Shown here: positions 9,263 through 18,295 of the stretch, in pieces
Layout of the letters: each line of letters begins with the position of its first letter
Numbering within the stretch: position 1 is the stretch's first letter
NCBI RefSeq assembly: GCF_004766315.1
Contig: NZ_PVSN01000013.1
Span: forward strand, 1 to 32,662
Direction: 5' to 3'
Source of the DNA: Weissella confusa
Lineage (GTDB): Bacteria > Bacillota > Bacilli > Lactobacillales > Lactobacillaceae
Length of the DNA stretch: 32,662 bases
Translations under genes and position numbers: made by a program
Notes under the pieces: model-generated
The model's input: the letters and a program-made list of their open reading frames with translations, nothing else
Database searches by the model: none
What the model was told of the DNA's origin: nothing

Positions 9263-10156
9263 ATGGCTAAGAAAGAATTGGTTATTGTCACAGGAATGAG
9301 TGGTTCAGGTAAAACTGTTGCGATTCAAGCCTTTGAAGACTTGGGCTACTTTACTGTGCAAAACCTACCACCTGCAATGTTGCCAAAGTTCTGGCAGATG
9401 ATTTCTGATGAAGATAACATCCAACGTGCAGCAGTGATGATTGACTTGCGATCACAAAGTTTCTTTGATGATTTGGATGACGAAATTAAGAAGATGGCAG
9501 CCGACAACAATGATTACTACGACTTGAAAATCGTCTACATTGATGCGACTGATGATGAGCTAGTGGCTCGTTATAAAGAAACGCGTCGTTCACACCCGCT
9601 GTCAGGTGACAAGGGAACGTTGTACGGTATTCAAACTGAACGCCACCGCTTGACTGAAATTCATGACATGGCGAGTGAAGTGATTCATACGGATGACTTT
9701 GCGCCACGTCAATTGCGTAACTACATCTTGGAGCACTTTGGCTCAGATGAAGATCGTGAAGGAACGTTTGCGGTGCAAGTGATGAGCTTTGGTTTTAAGT
9801 ATGGTATTCCGGTTGATGCGGATTTGCTAATTGACGTGCGCTTTTTGAAGAATCCTTACTATATTACGTCGTTACGTGAGAAGACTGGCTTGGACAAAGA
9901 AGTCTGGGATTACGTTTGGGCAAGTGAAGATGCGGAAGAATTCTACCAACGCGAGAGCAGCTTGATTAAGTGGTTGCTCCCTAAGTACAAGGCAGAAGGT
10001 AAGAGCACGTTGACGATTGCGTTTGGTTGCACGGGTGGTCAACACCGCTCAGTTGCCTTTGCACACCGTCTGAGCCAAGACTTGGCTAATGACTGGAAGG
10101 TTAACGAATATCACCGTGATATCAACCGTCGCAAGGAAAGTAGTAATCGCTCATGA
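9263..10156 (+). CDS. rapZ: RapZ-family nucleotide-binding protein (RNase adapter family)
   Basis: In Gram-negatives RapZ senses glucosamine-6-phosphate and delivers small RNAs to RNase E. In Firmicutes the homologue (YvcJ) binds and hydrolyses nucleotides, and its RNA role is less clear. Walker A GMSGSGKT is at residues 11-18. The C-terminal domain has the conserved GCTGGQHRSVAFAHRL stretch that forms the sugar-phosphate site in RapZ. The length of 297 residues is typical. It is the first gene of an operon with yvcK and whiA: its TGA overlaps the next ATG by four bases (ATGA at 10153-10156), indicating translational coupling. Confidence 0.95.
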   Translation: MAKKELVIVTGMSGSGKTVAIQAFEDLGYFTVQNLPPAMLPKFWQMISDEDNIQRAAVMIDLRSQSFFDDLDDEIKKMAADNNDYYDLKIVYIDATDDELVARYKETRRSHPLSGDKGTLYGIQTERHRLTEIHDMASEVIHTDDFAPRQLRNYILEHFGSDEDREGTFAVQVMSFGFKYGIPVDADLLIDVRFLKNPYYITSLREKTGLDKEVWDYVWASEDAEEFYQRESSLIKWLLPKYKAEGKSTLTIAFGCTGGQHRSVAFAHRLSQDLANDWKVNEYHRDINRRKESSNRS

Positions 10157-11157
10157 CAGAAGAATTTACGGTTAAGACAACACCGAAGATTGTTGTTATC
10201 GGTGGCGGATCAGGTCAACCTGTTATTTTACGTGGGTTGAAGAAGTTCGATGCCGATTTGACAGCAGTTATTACGGTGGCCGATGACGGTGGTTCATCTG
10301 GTACACTACGCGATTATTTGAACATCGTACCACCTGGAGATATTCGCAATGTCATGGCAACGCTATCAACTTTGCCACAAGATATTATTGATATTTTCCA
10401 ATATCGTTTCCACGAAAATGATGAAATGCTAGCCAACCATGCGCTAGGTAATTTGGTTATCGCTGCCATGGCTGAGAAGGAGCATGATATCTTTGCGGGC
10501 GTACAGATGTTGGCCAAATTCATGGGAATCCAAGGACATGTGTACCCGGTGGCGAATGAACCATTGATTTTGCACGCCAAGTTTAAAGACGGCACGGAAC
10601 TATCAGGTGAAGCAGAAATTACGGCTGCGCATAAGCAAATTGACCATATTTGGGTAACGCCACAAGCCGACTCTGTGAATGAGGTTGCGCAAGCACCGAG
10701 TGAGGTCATTAACGCTATTTTGAATGCCGACGTGATTGTGCTTGGTCCGGGAAGCTTGTTTACAAGCATCTTGCCTAACCTGGTCGTTCCAAATGTCGCT
10801 GAAGCGTTGAAGGCAACGCATGCCAAGGTAGTCTACATTGCGAACATCATGACGCAAAAGGGTGAGACTGATGATTTCTCAGACGCTAACCATTTGCGTG
10901 CTTTGAATAAGCATGTTGGCGATAATGTGGTTGATGCCGTCATTATGAATACTGGTGTTGTGCCAGATGACTATATTGATTGGAAAAAGTGGAATGAGGT
11001 GTCGCATCAAGTGGCCTTTGATCCAGAAGAAGTGCGTCGTGAAGGTGCAATCCCTGTTTTGGGTGACCTACTTGAATTGCGTGACGATGGTGCCTTTCAC
11101 GATGGTGACATTGTCGCCCAATTGATTATGCAAATTGCTGACGCGAAGGAATTGTAG
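10153..11157 (+). CDS. yvcK: YvcK/GlmR-type gluconeogenesis factor (CofD-like fold)
   Basis: YvcK-family proteins bind UDP-GlcNAc and adjust carbon flow toward cell-wall precursors; they are required on gluconeogenic carbon in Bacillus subtilis. The signature [14 protein letters not shown] is near residue 17, followed by [14 protein letters not shown] and PPGDIRN, which form the ligand pocket. The length of 334 residues fits the family, including a short N-terminal extension. It overlaps rapZ by four bases and is followed by whiA after 14 bases, the conserved Firmicutes order. Confidence 0.95.
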   Translation: MTEEFTVKTTPKIVVIGGGSGQPVILRGLKKFDADLTAVITVADDGGSSGTLRDYLNIVPPGDIRNVMATLSTLPQDIIDIFQYRFHENDEMLANHALGNLVIAAMAEKEHDIFAGVQMLAKFMGIQGHVYPVANEPLILHAKFKDGTELSGEAEITAAHKQIDHIWVTPQADSVNEVAQAPSEVINAILNADVIVLGPGSLFTSILPNLVVPNVAEALKATHAKVVYIANIMTQKGETDDFSDANHLRALNKHVGDNVVDAVIMNTGVVPDDYIDWKKWNEVSHQVAFDPEEVRREGAIPVLGDLLELRDDGAFHDGDIVAQLIMQIADAKEL

Positions 11158-11171
11158 AAAGGAGGAGGCTT

Positions 11172-12128
11172 ATGTCATTTGCGAGTGATGTCAAAAAAGA
11201 ATTGACGATGCTGGAGATTAATAATCCGGACAATGCAAAGGCAGAGTTGTCCGCCTTGTTGCGCATGAATGGATCGTTGGGTCTATCAAACATGCGATTT
11301 ACGTTGAATGTGCAAACCGAAAATGCGGCGACTGCTCGTCGTATTTTGGGGTTGTTACAACAATTTTATCAATTGCCATCTGAAATTTCGGTGCGTCGTC
11401 AAATGAAATTGAAGAAGAATAATTTGTACGTCGTACGAATTGTGCAAGGCGTGAATGAGTTGCTCGATGATTTGCATATCTTTGAAGATTTCGAATTATT
11501 GCCAACGGTGCCTGACGAATGGTTGGCTGATGAAGGCAAGGCACGTTCTTATTTGCGTGGTGCCTTCTTGGCAGCTGGTTCCGTTAACAATCCAGAGACG
11601 AGTCGTTACCATTTAGAGATTTACTCTCTATATGAAGAACAAGCCCACCAATTGGAAGAGCTGATGAACCGTTTTGATTTGAATGCCAAGGTGGTTGAAC
11701 GTCGCTCAGGGTATATTGTTTATCTGAAGGAAGCCGAAAAAATCGGTGACATGCTGATGGTCATTGGGGCAACGAATGCCATGCTTAAGATGGAAGATGT
11801 ACGAATTATCCGTGATATGCGTAATTCAGTTAACCGTTTGGTGAATGCTGAAAACGCAAACTTGGATAAGACGGTCAATGCGAGTCAAAAGCAAATCGAC
11901 GATATCGAATTCTTGGATAACGAAATTGGTTTGGCACGTTTGCCTGAAAAGTTACGTGAGATTGCGGAAGTGCGTTTGGCACACCGCGAGGAACCCTTGT
12001 CAGAACTTGGTAAGTACGTGCCATCAGGTGAAATCTCAAAGTCTGGGGTTAATCACCGTTTGCGTAAGCTGACGAAAATGGCTGATGATTTGCGAACGAC
12101 AGGTGCGCTTCCTAAAAGAATTTCATAG
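11172..12128 (+). CDS. whiA: WhiA, DNA-binding protein with a LAGLIDADG-like fold
   Basis: WhiA is a conserved Gram-positive protein linked to cell division and chromosome segregation. It combines a degenerate LAGLIDADG homing-endonuclease-like N-terminal part with a C-terminal helix-turn-helix. The signature [17 protein letters not shown] is visible near residue 126, and the C-terminal HTH reads [20 protein letters not shown]. The length of 318 residues is normal. A strong AAAGGAGGAGG site precedes the ATG. No terminator separates it from clpP, but clpP has its own promoter. Confidence 0.95.
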   Translation: MSFASDVKKELTMLEINNPDNAKAELSALLRMNGSLGLSNMRFTLNVQTENAATARRILGLLQQFYQLPSEISVRRQMKLKKNNLYVVRIVQGVNELLDDLHIFEDFELLPTVPDEWLADEGKARSYLRGAFLAAGSVNNPETSRYHLEIYSLYEEQAHQLEELMNRFDLNAKVVERRSGYIVYLKEAEKIGDMLMVIGATNAMLKMEDVRIIRDMRNSVNRLVNAENANLDKTVNASQKQIDDIEFLDNEIGLARLPEKLREIAEVRLAHREEPLSELGKYVPSGEISKSGVNHRLRKLTKMADDLRTTGALPKRIS

Positions 12129-12142
12129 GATGGCTCATATCG

Positions 12143-12159
12143 TTTGACCATGTTTGACG
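12143..12159 (+). promoter_or_regulatory. CtsR operator upstream of clpP
   Basis: TTTGACC-ATG-TTTGACG is a tandem heptad repeat matching the inverse of the CtsR consensus (RGTCAAA NAN RGTCAAA) at all positions but the last. It overlaps the -35 hexamer of the clpP promoter, the expected geometry for class III heat-shock repression. ctsR itself is not in the window. Confidence 0.85.
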
Positions 12160-12172
12160 AACTGTCTACAAT
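12144..12172 (+). promoter_or_regulatory. Promoter of clpP
   Basis: TTGACC (12144-12149), a 17-base spacer, and TACAAT (12167-12172), with the predicted start of transcription near 12179. Confidence 0.85.
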
Positions 12173-12178
12173 AGGGGT

Positions 12179-12197
12179 ATGTTCTGATTCTGAACAT
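12179..12197 (+). other. Hairpin at the predicted 5' end of the clpP mRNA
   Basis: ATGTTC-TGATTCT-GAACAT forms a 6-bp stem with a 7-base loop. It starts at the predicted first transcribed base and ends two bases before the AGGAGG ribosome binding site. It could stabilise the mRNA or modulate initiation. Confidence 0.55.
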
Positions 12198-12214
12198 CAG
12201 GAGGAAAATAAATA

Positions 12215-12808
12215 ATGTTACCAATTCCATACGTTATCGAACAATCATCACGCGGGGAGCGTACATACGACATCTTCTCACGTTTGTTGATTGATCGTAT
12301 TATCATGGTCAGTGGACCAATTGAATCACAAATGGCAACGGCAATTATTGCCCAATTGCTATTCTTGGATGCGCAAGATCCAGATAAGGATATTTACATG
12401 TACATTAACTCTCCTGGTGGAGAAGTTAATGCCGGTATGGCCATCTATGACACAATGAACTTTATCAAGGCTGATGTTCAAACGATTGTTATTGGTTTGG
12501 CAGCATCAATGGCGTCTGTTTTGGCATCTTCAGGTGCTAAGGGCAAGCGTTTCATGTTGCCTAACTCACAATTCATGATTCACCAACCATCAGGTGGTGC
12601 ACAAGGACAACAAACTGAAATTGCTATCGCAGCAGAAGAGATTTTGAAGACTCGTAAGAAGTTGAACGAAATTTTGGCAAGCAATACAGGAAAGCCTTAC
12701 GAGCAATTGGAGCGTGATACGGAACGTGATCACTGGCTAGATGCTGATGAGTCACTTGAGTACGGATTGGTCGATAAGATCATGACGAGCGCCAACGAGC
12801 AAAAGTAA
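12215..12808 (+). CDS. clpP: ClpP, ATP-dependent Clp protease proteolytic subunit
   Basis: ClpP forms a double heptameric barrel that degrades proteins fed by ClpX, ClpC or ClpE. The serine protease triad is Ser98 (GLAASMAS), His123 (FMIHQPSGG) and Asp172 (RDHWLDADE), at the canonical numbers for the 197-residue protein. A strong AGGAGG precedes the ATG. It is transcribed from its own CtsR-controlled promoter and closed by a strong terminator, so it is monocistronic. Confidence 0.98.
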   Translation: MLPIPYVIEQSSRGERTYDIFSRLLIDRIIMVSGPIESQMATAIIAQLLFLDAQDPDKDIYMYINSPGGEVNAGMAIYDTMNFIKADVQTIVIGLAASMASVLASSGAKGKRFMLPNSQFMIHQPSGGAQGQQTEIAIAAEEILKTRKKLNEILASNTGKPYEQLERDTERDHWLDADESLEYGLVDKIMTSANEQK

Positions 12809-12826
12809 TACCAAGTCTTTTAGAGA

Positions 12827-12861
12827 AAAGGTGTCTCCCGTTTTGTGGAGATGCCTTTTTT
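12827..12861 (+). terminator. Rho-independent terminator of clpP
   Basis: Stem AAAAGGTGTCTCC / GGAGATGCCTTTT with a CGTTTTGT loop, running into a T tract. Confidence 0.88.
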
Positions 12862-13021
12862 GTTTTTCTGCAAAATATTTGCGCCTTTGTGAATAAAAGT
12901 TCATGGGTTTTTGGGAAAAGTTTGTGCGTCAATTTCCTTAACAAAGAGTAGTGGTATACCGGTACACAAAAAGTGTGGAGTACCGAATGCGGGATAATCG
13001 TTTTGCCTTAGTCCACAAAAC

Positions 13022-13039
13022 ATGTTGACTTCTTCACAA
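13022..13039 (+). promoter_or_regulatory. Candidate Rex (NADH-sensing repressor) site in the ldhD promoter
   Basis: ATGTTGACTTCTTCACAA matches 11 of the 14 fixed positions of the Rex pattern TTGTGAA-N4-TTCACAA; the right half is perfect and lies in the -35/-10 spacer. A second isolated half-site, TTGTGAA, is at 12887-12893. Rex control of fermentation genes is common in lactic acid bacteria, but no rex gene is visible here. Confidence 0.35.
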
Positions 13040-13052
13040 GTTACCTTATAAT
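13025..13052 (+). promoter_or_regulatory. Promoter of ldhD
   Basis: TTGACT (13025-13030), a 16-base spacer, and a perfect TATAAT (13047-13052), 37 bases before the start codon. Confidence 0.82.
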
Positions 13053-13058
13053 AAATAA

Positions 13059-14084
<1,026 letters not shown>

Positions 14085-14093
14085 TCGTGATAA

Positions 14094-14108
14094 CTTACTT
14101 TAAGTAAG
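14094..14108 (+). terminator. Weak hairpin after ldhD
   Basis: CTTACTTTAAGTAAG is a near-perfect short palindrome followed by an A/T-rich tract (AAATTATTTTATTG). It is the only terminator candidate after ldhD. Confidence 0.35.
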
Positions 14109-14208
14109 AAATTATTTTATTGTTTATCCTCCTTCAAATAACTAATTTGACGTTGTGAGATTCGTCGATTGGGAACTATTTGGTGCGAGAGACGTTTGGT
14201 TTGAAAGG

Positions 14209-14214
14209 TATAAT
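14209..14214 (+). promoter_or_regulatory. -10 box 9 bases before the EIIC-like gene
   Basis: A perfect TATAAT ends 8 bases before the ATG at 14223, so transcription would start at about 14220-14222. No convincing -35 hexamer is seen at 16-18 bases upstream. Confidence 0.5.
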
Positions 14215-14222
14215 TTAATATT

Positions 14223-15362
14223 ATGACGAGCGAATTTTTTGACGGCTCATACGAGCTAAAGTTAAAGGATTTCTTCTTCAAGGTACTTTCAGGTTCAGCC
14301 CAAGGTATCTTGATTGGTGTTTTGCCATCAGCCGTTATGAAGTACATCTTGAAGATGTTCGGAACGGCACAATGGGCGCTTGATTTGTCAGCTATTTTGA
14401 CGCTGTTCTCATCATTCATTCCATTGTTGATTGGTGTTGCGATTGCTATGCAATTCCGCATGAAGGCGCTTGATGTTGGTGTTATGGCCATCGCGGTTGG
14501 TGCTGCTTCAGGATCAATTAAGTGGGCCGTTGCACCAAAGGGCTTCGTTAACCCAATTACGGGTGCCCCACAAGTTGGTAATGTCTACATTGCCGCTGGT
14601 GCCGGTGACGTTATCAACGCCATTATCGTTGCTGCAGTTGCAGTATTGGTAATCTGGTTGGTATCACGTTACCTAGCCGGATTTGGTTCAGTTGCTATCA
14701 TCTTGAGCCCAATCGTAATCGGTGGTGGTGTTGCTTTGTTCGGTCGCGCTATCGCACCTTACGTTGCTTACATCACGACTTGGGTTGGTGACGGTGTTCG
14801 TTTGGCTACTGACTTGCAACCATTGCCAATGTCAATTGCCATCGCTATGGCCTTCTCATTCATCATCATCACGCCAATCTCAACGGTTGGTATTGCCTTG
14901 GCAATTACGTTGTCAGGTTTGGGTGCTGGTGCTGCCGGAGCCGGTGTTGTTGCAACGACTGTTATCTTGTTGATCAACTCATGGAAGGTTAACAAGAAGG
15001 GAACGACGGTTGCTATCTTCTTGGGTGCTATGAAGGGTATGATGCCTTCAGTATTTAAGAAGCCAGTTATGATTTTGGCCTTCTTGGTTGCCGCAGCAAT
15101 TACGGCTATCCCAGTTGCTTTGTTCAACGTTCAAGGAACGCCAACTTCAGCCGGATTCGGATGGATTGGAATGGTTTCACCATTGCAATCAATGTATACG
15201 TTTGATGCTGCTGAAGCTGAAATCGTTAAGCACACGATTAACTTTGTTCAATTCTTGATTGTTTGGTTCATCGTGCCAGCAATTGCTGGTTTCGTAGTCG
15301 ACTTCTTGTTTACTAAGATCTTGAAGTTGTACTCACCATCAGACTTTGAGCAAGAAATGTAA
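14223..15362 (+). CDS. PTS EIIC-type membrane protein (PTS_EIIC_2 family)
   Basis: This is a membrane protein of about ten helices, resembling the PTS_EIIC_2 group of stand-alone phosphotransferase permease-like proteins. The start FFDGSYELKLKDFFFKVLSG and the glycine-rich helices PLLIGVAIAMQF, PIVIGGGVALFG and SGLGAGAAGAG fit that family. No EIIA or EIIB domain is fused. The ATG at 14223 agrees with the family start but has no Shine-Dalgarno site at normal distance (AAAGG is 15 bases away), and a TATAAT ends 8 bases upstream. The substrate is unknown; a regulatory or metabolite-exporting role has not been excluded. An orphan EIIB gene follows after a strong terminator. Confidence 0.78.
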   Translation: MTSEFFDGSYELKLKDFFFKVLSGSAQGILIGVLPSAVMKYILKMFGTAQWALDLSAILTLFSSFIPLLIGVAIAMQFRMKALDVGVMAIAVGAASGSIKWAVAPKGFVNPITGAPQVGNVYIAAGAGDVINAIIVAAVAVLVIWLVSRYLAGFGSVAIILSPIVIGGGVALFGRAIAPYVAYITTWVGDGVRLATDLQPLPMSIAIAMAFSFIIITPISTVGIALAITLSGLGAGAAGAGVVATTVILLINSWKVNKKGTTVAIFLGAMKGMMPSVFKKPVMILAFLVAAAITAIPVALFNVQGTPTSAGFGWIGMVSPLQSMYTFDAAEAEIVKHTINFVQFLIVWFIVPAIAGFVVDFLFTKILKLYSPSDFEQEM

Positions 15363-15373
15363 TTAAAACAATT

Positions 15374-15415
15374 AATGCCACGCATCTCGATTTGAGATGC
15401 GTGGCATTTTTTTGC
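15374..15415 (+). terminator. Strong rho-independent terminator after the EIIC-like gene
   Basis: A 15-bp perfect stem (AATGCCACGCATCTC / GAGATGCGTGGCATT) with a GATTT-type loop, followed by seven T. Confidence 0.93.
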
Positions 15416-15510
15416 ATATTTCACCCACATTCTGATAATGCTTCTGGCGTGAGTTCATCAAATGATGAGACTAAAATGGAAGTAGATAATTGGAAGGGGT
15501 GATAGGTGAC

Positions 15511-15864
15511 ATGGAGAAGTATGATTCATTGGCGACAGCGATTATTCGCAATGTAGGTGGTGCAGGCAACGTCGATAAGGTGATTCACTGTGTCACGCGC
15601 CTGCGCTTCTATTTAAAGGACCCTAGTTTGGCGAATACGGGCGCTTTGATGAAACTCGATAAAGTGGCGGGAGCCGTCTATAACGAGCCACTACGGCAAT
15701 ATCAGGTTGTTATAGGGCCACGAGTAGCTGATGTGTATGATGTGGTGGTTGATCAGCTCGGTAATGGGGTGACAGACCCAGAAGAAACCCATGAGGCAAC
15801 GCTGCTCGGCGTAGAGCCAGAGGAGCCACATCGCTCGCTATTGCAACGATTACTTGGAAAATGA
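15511..15864 (+). CDS. Stand-alone PTS EIIB protein, glucose/beta-glucoside type
   Basis: EIIB domains carry phosphate on a cysteine between EIIA and the sugar bound by EIIC. Residues 1-90 match the glucose-superfamily EIIB pattern: NVGGAGNVDKVIHCVTRLRF with active-site Cys27, then a QYQVVIGPRVADVY segment. The C-terminal 25 residues are acidic and then basic (PHRSLLQRLLGK). The ATG at 15511 is used because GGAAGGGG lies about 11 bases upstream; a TTG at 15490 is too close to any site. No EIIC of the same family or EIIA is fused or adjacent, so it either serves other permeases, acts as a regulator, or is a domain remnant. Confidence 0.85.
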   Translation: MEKYDSLATAIIRNVGGAGNVDKVIHCVTRLRFYLKDPSLANTGALMKLDKVAGAVYNEPLRQYQVVIGPRVADVYDVVVDQLGNGVTDPEETHEATLLGVEPEEPHRSLLQRLLGK

Positions 15865-15873
15865 AACAAAAAA

Positions 15874-15905
15874 AACCTCTAGGACGAATCCTAGAGGTCT
15901 TTTTG
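15874..15905. terminator. Bidirectional terminator between the EIIB gene and rpmF
   Basis: Perfect stem ACCTCTAGGA / TCCTAGAGGT around CGAA, with an A-run on the left and T-run on the right, so it works for both convergent genes. Confidence 0.9.
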
Positions 15906-15912
15906 TCGCTAA

Positions 15913-16086
15913 TTACTTAGGTGAAACAACTTGCTTACCCTTGTATGAACCATCAGCGGCCACGTGGTGGTTACGTACGTAAACACCGTTTTCGTTCATG
16001 TGGATAGCAGGCGTCTTAAGTCCGCCTTGACCACCGCGACGTGAGCGCTTTGCGTTCTTTGAAGTCTTACGTGCAGGAACTGCCAT
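15913..16086 (-). CDS. rpmF: Ribosomal protein L32, cysteine-free form
   Basis: L32 is a component of the large ribosomal subunit. The 57-residue protein starts MAVPARKTSKNAKRSRRG, the conserved L32 N-terminus, and ends KGKQVVSPK. It has no cysteine, so it lacks the four-cysteine zinc ribbon of the C+ form. A GGGAGG site lies 9 bases before the ATG on the minus strand. A TTGACA (16187-16192, minus strand) may be the -35 of its promoter, leaving a leader of about 75 bases. It is monocistronic here and not in the common yceD-rpmF pair. Confidence 0.95.
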   Translation of the reverse strand: MAVPARKTSKNAKRSRRGGQGGLKTPAIHMNENGVYVRNHHVAADGSYKGKQVVSPK

Positions 16087-16135
16087 AGATATATCCTCCC
16101 TTACACCGCCGTGTAGAAAGTAGGCAGTGTTTATT

Positions 16136-16149
16136 AATAATCGATTATT
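16136..16149 (-). promoter_or_regulatory. 14-bp perfect palindrome in the rpmF leader
   Basis: AATAATCGATTATT lies between the candidate -35 (16187-16192) and the start codon (16086), in a very A/T-rich stretch. It could be an operator, possibly metal-responsive since C- ribosomal proteins are often zinc-controlled, or just A/T-rich chance. Confidence 0.3.
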
Positions 16150-16258
16150 TTTTCAACTGTTCTAAATTACATTATTTTTTGGAAGTTGTCAAGGGGTCAT
16201 ACCCGAAACACGGAAAGTTCACGTTTTGTTCAAACCGCGTCATTTCAGGCTTTGGCGG

Positions 16259-16287
16259 TTTACAAAAGATACTTTTAGTAAGATAAT
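16259..16287 (+). promoter_or_regulatory. Promoter of the mntH-usp operon
   Basis: TTTACA (16259-16264), a 17-base spacer, and GATAAT (16282-16287). The transcript leader would be about 30 bases, with AAGGAGG before the ATG at 16323. Confidence 0.7.
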
Positions 16288-16322
16288 GAGTCGTACCAAA
16301 AAACAAGGAGGCATATTTACTG

Positions 16323-17693
16323 ATGAGCGAAAATTCAGTAAAGGATCCGGCAGACGTAAACGCACAAGCATCTGGTGGTCCAAGTTTGGCGGAAATCAAC
16401 AGCACAGTGGAAGTTCCACAAGGCAGCGGATTTTTGCGTAAGTTGATGGCCTGGAGTGGGCCGGGAGCGTTGGTTGCTGTGGGTTACATGGACCCAGGTA
16501 ATTGGATTACATCAATCGTTGGTGGTGCGCAATATCACTATCTATTGATGTCTGTGATCTTAGTGTCTAGTTTAATTGCGATGTTGTTGCAGTATATGGC
16601 GGCTAAACTAGGAATTGTGGCTCAGAAAGACCTGGCCCAAATGACACGTGACTCTACTAATCAGTTCGTTGGATATATTCTATGGATTATGACTGAACTT
16701 GCAATCATGGCGACTGAAATGGCCGAAGTTATCGGTGCAGCGATTGCCATCCACTTGCTATTCGGTTTGCCATTGCTATGGGGTGTGATTATTACTGCCC
16801 TAGACGTTTTGCTATTATTGCTATTGATGAAGTTAGGGTTCCGTAAGATTGAAGCAATCGTTGTTACGCTGATTGCGGTTATCTTGCTTGTCTTCCTGTA
16901 CATGGCAGTTTTGGCTAAGCCTGACATGGGTGAAGTTACCGTGAACTTGGTGCCACACAGTGACATCTTGAAGCACGGACAATTGATGTTGGCACTTGGT
17001 ATCGTTGGTGCCACGGTTATGCCACACAACTTGTACTTGCACTCATCAATCTCACAAACGCGTAAGATTGATCGTTCAACGAACAAGAGCATTAAGGAAG
17101 CGATTCGCTTTACGACATGGGATTCAAACATCCAATTGACGGGAGCGTTCGTGGTTAACTCATTGCTATTGATTGTTGGAGCTGCATTGTTCTTCGGTCA
17201 CGGATCAGATTTGGAAGCGTTTGGTGATTTGTTCAATGCCTTGAACAACAAGGAAATTGTTGGTGCCATTGCGAGTCCAGTCTTGAGTATGTTGTTCGCG
17301 GTTGCCTTGTTGGCATCAGGACAAAACTCAACGATTACTGGAACGTTGACTGGTCAAATCATCATGGAAGGTTACACGCACTGGCACTTGCCAATGTGGT
17401 TGCAACGTTTGCTAACGCGTGGAATTGCGTTGATTCCGATTGTTATCTTCGCGATTGTGTTCGGAGCAACTGAAGGTGCCTTGGATAAGCTGTTGGTTTA
17501 CTCACAGGTCTTCTTGTCGGTGGCTTTGCCATTCTCAATGTTCCCATTGATTTACTTTACGTCATCTAAGAAGTACATGGGTGAGTTTGTAAATCCTAAG
17601 TGGGCAACGTGGTTGGGATATGTGATTTCGGTTATCTTGACGGGATTGAACATTCAATTGATTTTCAACACGGTCGCACCGCTATTTAAGTAA
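16323..17693 (+). CDS. mntH: Nramp-family Mn2+/Fe2+ transporter
   Basis: It imports manganese (and iron) with protons across the membrane. Manganese is a key antioxidant cofactor in lactic acid bacteria. The metal-binding motifs are present: DPGN (57-60) in helix 1 and [10 protein letters not shown] (from residue 233) in helix 6. The 456-residue protein has about 11 helices and a 35-residue soluble N-terminus. An AAGGAGG site precedes the ATG. A universal stress protein gene begins 15 bases after the stop with its own ribosome binding site and no terminator between, so the two form an operon. Preference for Mn over Fe is inferred from the organism type. Confidence 0.93.
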   Translation: MSENSVKDPADVNAQASGGPSLAEINSTVEVPQGSGFLRKLMAWSGPGALVAVGYMDPGNWITSIVGGAQYHYLLMSVILVSSLIAMLLQYMAAKLGIVAQKDLAQMTRDSTNQFVGYILWIMTELAIMATEMAEVIGAAIAIHLLFGLPLLWGVIITALDVLLLLLLMKLGFRKIEAIVVTLIAVILLVFLYMAVLAKPDMGEVTVNLVPHSDILKHGQLMLALGIVGATVMPHNLYLHSSISQTRKIDRSTNKSIKEAIRFTTWDSNIQLTGAFVVNSLLLIVGAALFFGHGSDLEAFGDLFNALNNKEIVGAIASPVLSMLFAVALLASGQNSTITGTLTGQIIMEGYTHWHLPMWLQRLLTRGIALIPIVIFAIVFGATEGALDKLLVYSQVFLSVALPFSMFPLIYFTSSKKYMGEFVNPKWATWLGYVISVILTGLNIQLIFNTVAPLFK

Positions 17694-17708
17694 TAGGAGA
17701 CGAAACTA

Positions 17709-18146
17709 ATGGTAGAAGCAAAGCATTTCAAGCACGTATTAGCAGCTGTTGACGATTCAGAACTTGGTCAATTGGCCTTGGTGAACGCAATTCACCAAGC
17801 GCAAGAAGATGGTTCTAAGCTCACGATTTTGTCAGTATTTGAGTCTGATCAAATGAATGTGTTCGATTACTTTTCAAAGGAAAAGAACGCAGCAGCTCGT
17901 GAAGATGTTGAACAGGCATTGGAGCGTTACCGCCAAGTGGCAGTTGACGCCGGTGTTCCAAACATTGAGACGCTTTTGTCTGAAGGTGAGCCGGGTGAGG
18001 TTATCGTGAAGGATGTGATTCCTTCAATTAACCCCGACATGGTTGTGATTGGATCACACTCACAAAAGGGTGCTGAGAAGTACTTCGGTTCTCAATCAAG
18101 CTATGTGGCAAATAACGCCCCAATTACAGTGATGATTGTTCGATAA
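17709..18146 (+). CDS. Universal stress protein (UspA family)
   Basis: UspA proteins are small cytosolic stress proteins, many of them ATP-binding. The fold markers are the N-terminal HVLAAVDDSELGQLAL strand with its Asp, GEPGEVIVKDV in the middle, and the C-terminal VIGSHSQKGAEKYFGSQSS...PITVMIV, which carries the G-x2-G-x9-G(S/T)-like ATP loop. The length of 145 residues is typical. It is co-transcribed with mntH, so a role in manganese-linked stress tolerance is suggested by context only. Confidence 0.93.
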   Translation: MVEAKHFKHVLAAVDDSELGQLALVNAIHQAQEDGSKLTILSVFESDQMNVFDYFSKEKNAAAREDVEQALERYRQVAVDAGVPNIETLLSEGEPGEVIVKDVIPSINPDMVVIGSHSQKGAEKYFGSQSSYVANNAPITVMIVR

Positions 18147-18156
18147 ATAATGATTC

Positions 18157-18192
18157 AAAAGAGAATTGCTAGTCATAGCAGTTCTCTTTTTT
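18157..18192 (+). terminator. Terminator of the mntH-usp operon
   Basis: AAAAGAGAATTGCT / AGCAGTTCTCTTTT stem with an AGTCAT loop and T-run. Confidence 0.9.
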
Positions 18193-18222
18193 CATACGAC
18201 GAGTGACTATCCTCTTTTTCGG

Positions 18223-18251
18223 CTGACAACGCATGTGCTTTACTGTACAAT
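18223..18251 (+). promoter_or_regulatory. Promoter of the MarR-family gene
   Basis: CTGACA (18223-18228), a 17-base spacer, and TACAAT (18246-18251), 45 bases before the start codon. Confidence 0.7.
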
Positions 18252-18295
18252 AGTTAGCGTTATAAAAATCTTTGGGATATTTTCGGGAGGCAGTA

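Noticed and set aside
10314-10826. 170-codon minus-strand frame inside yvcK, and similar long antisense frames in mntH and uvrA.
   Set aside because: Composition is typical of antisense shadows of conserved genes, with no ribosome binding site or promoter.
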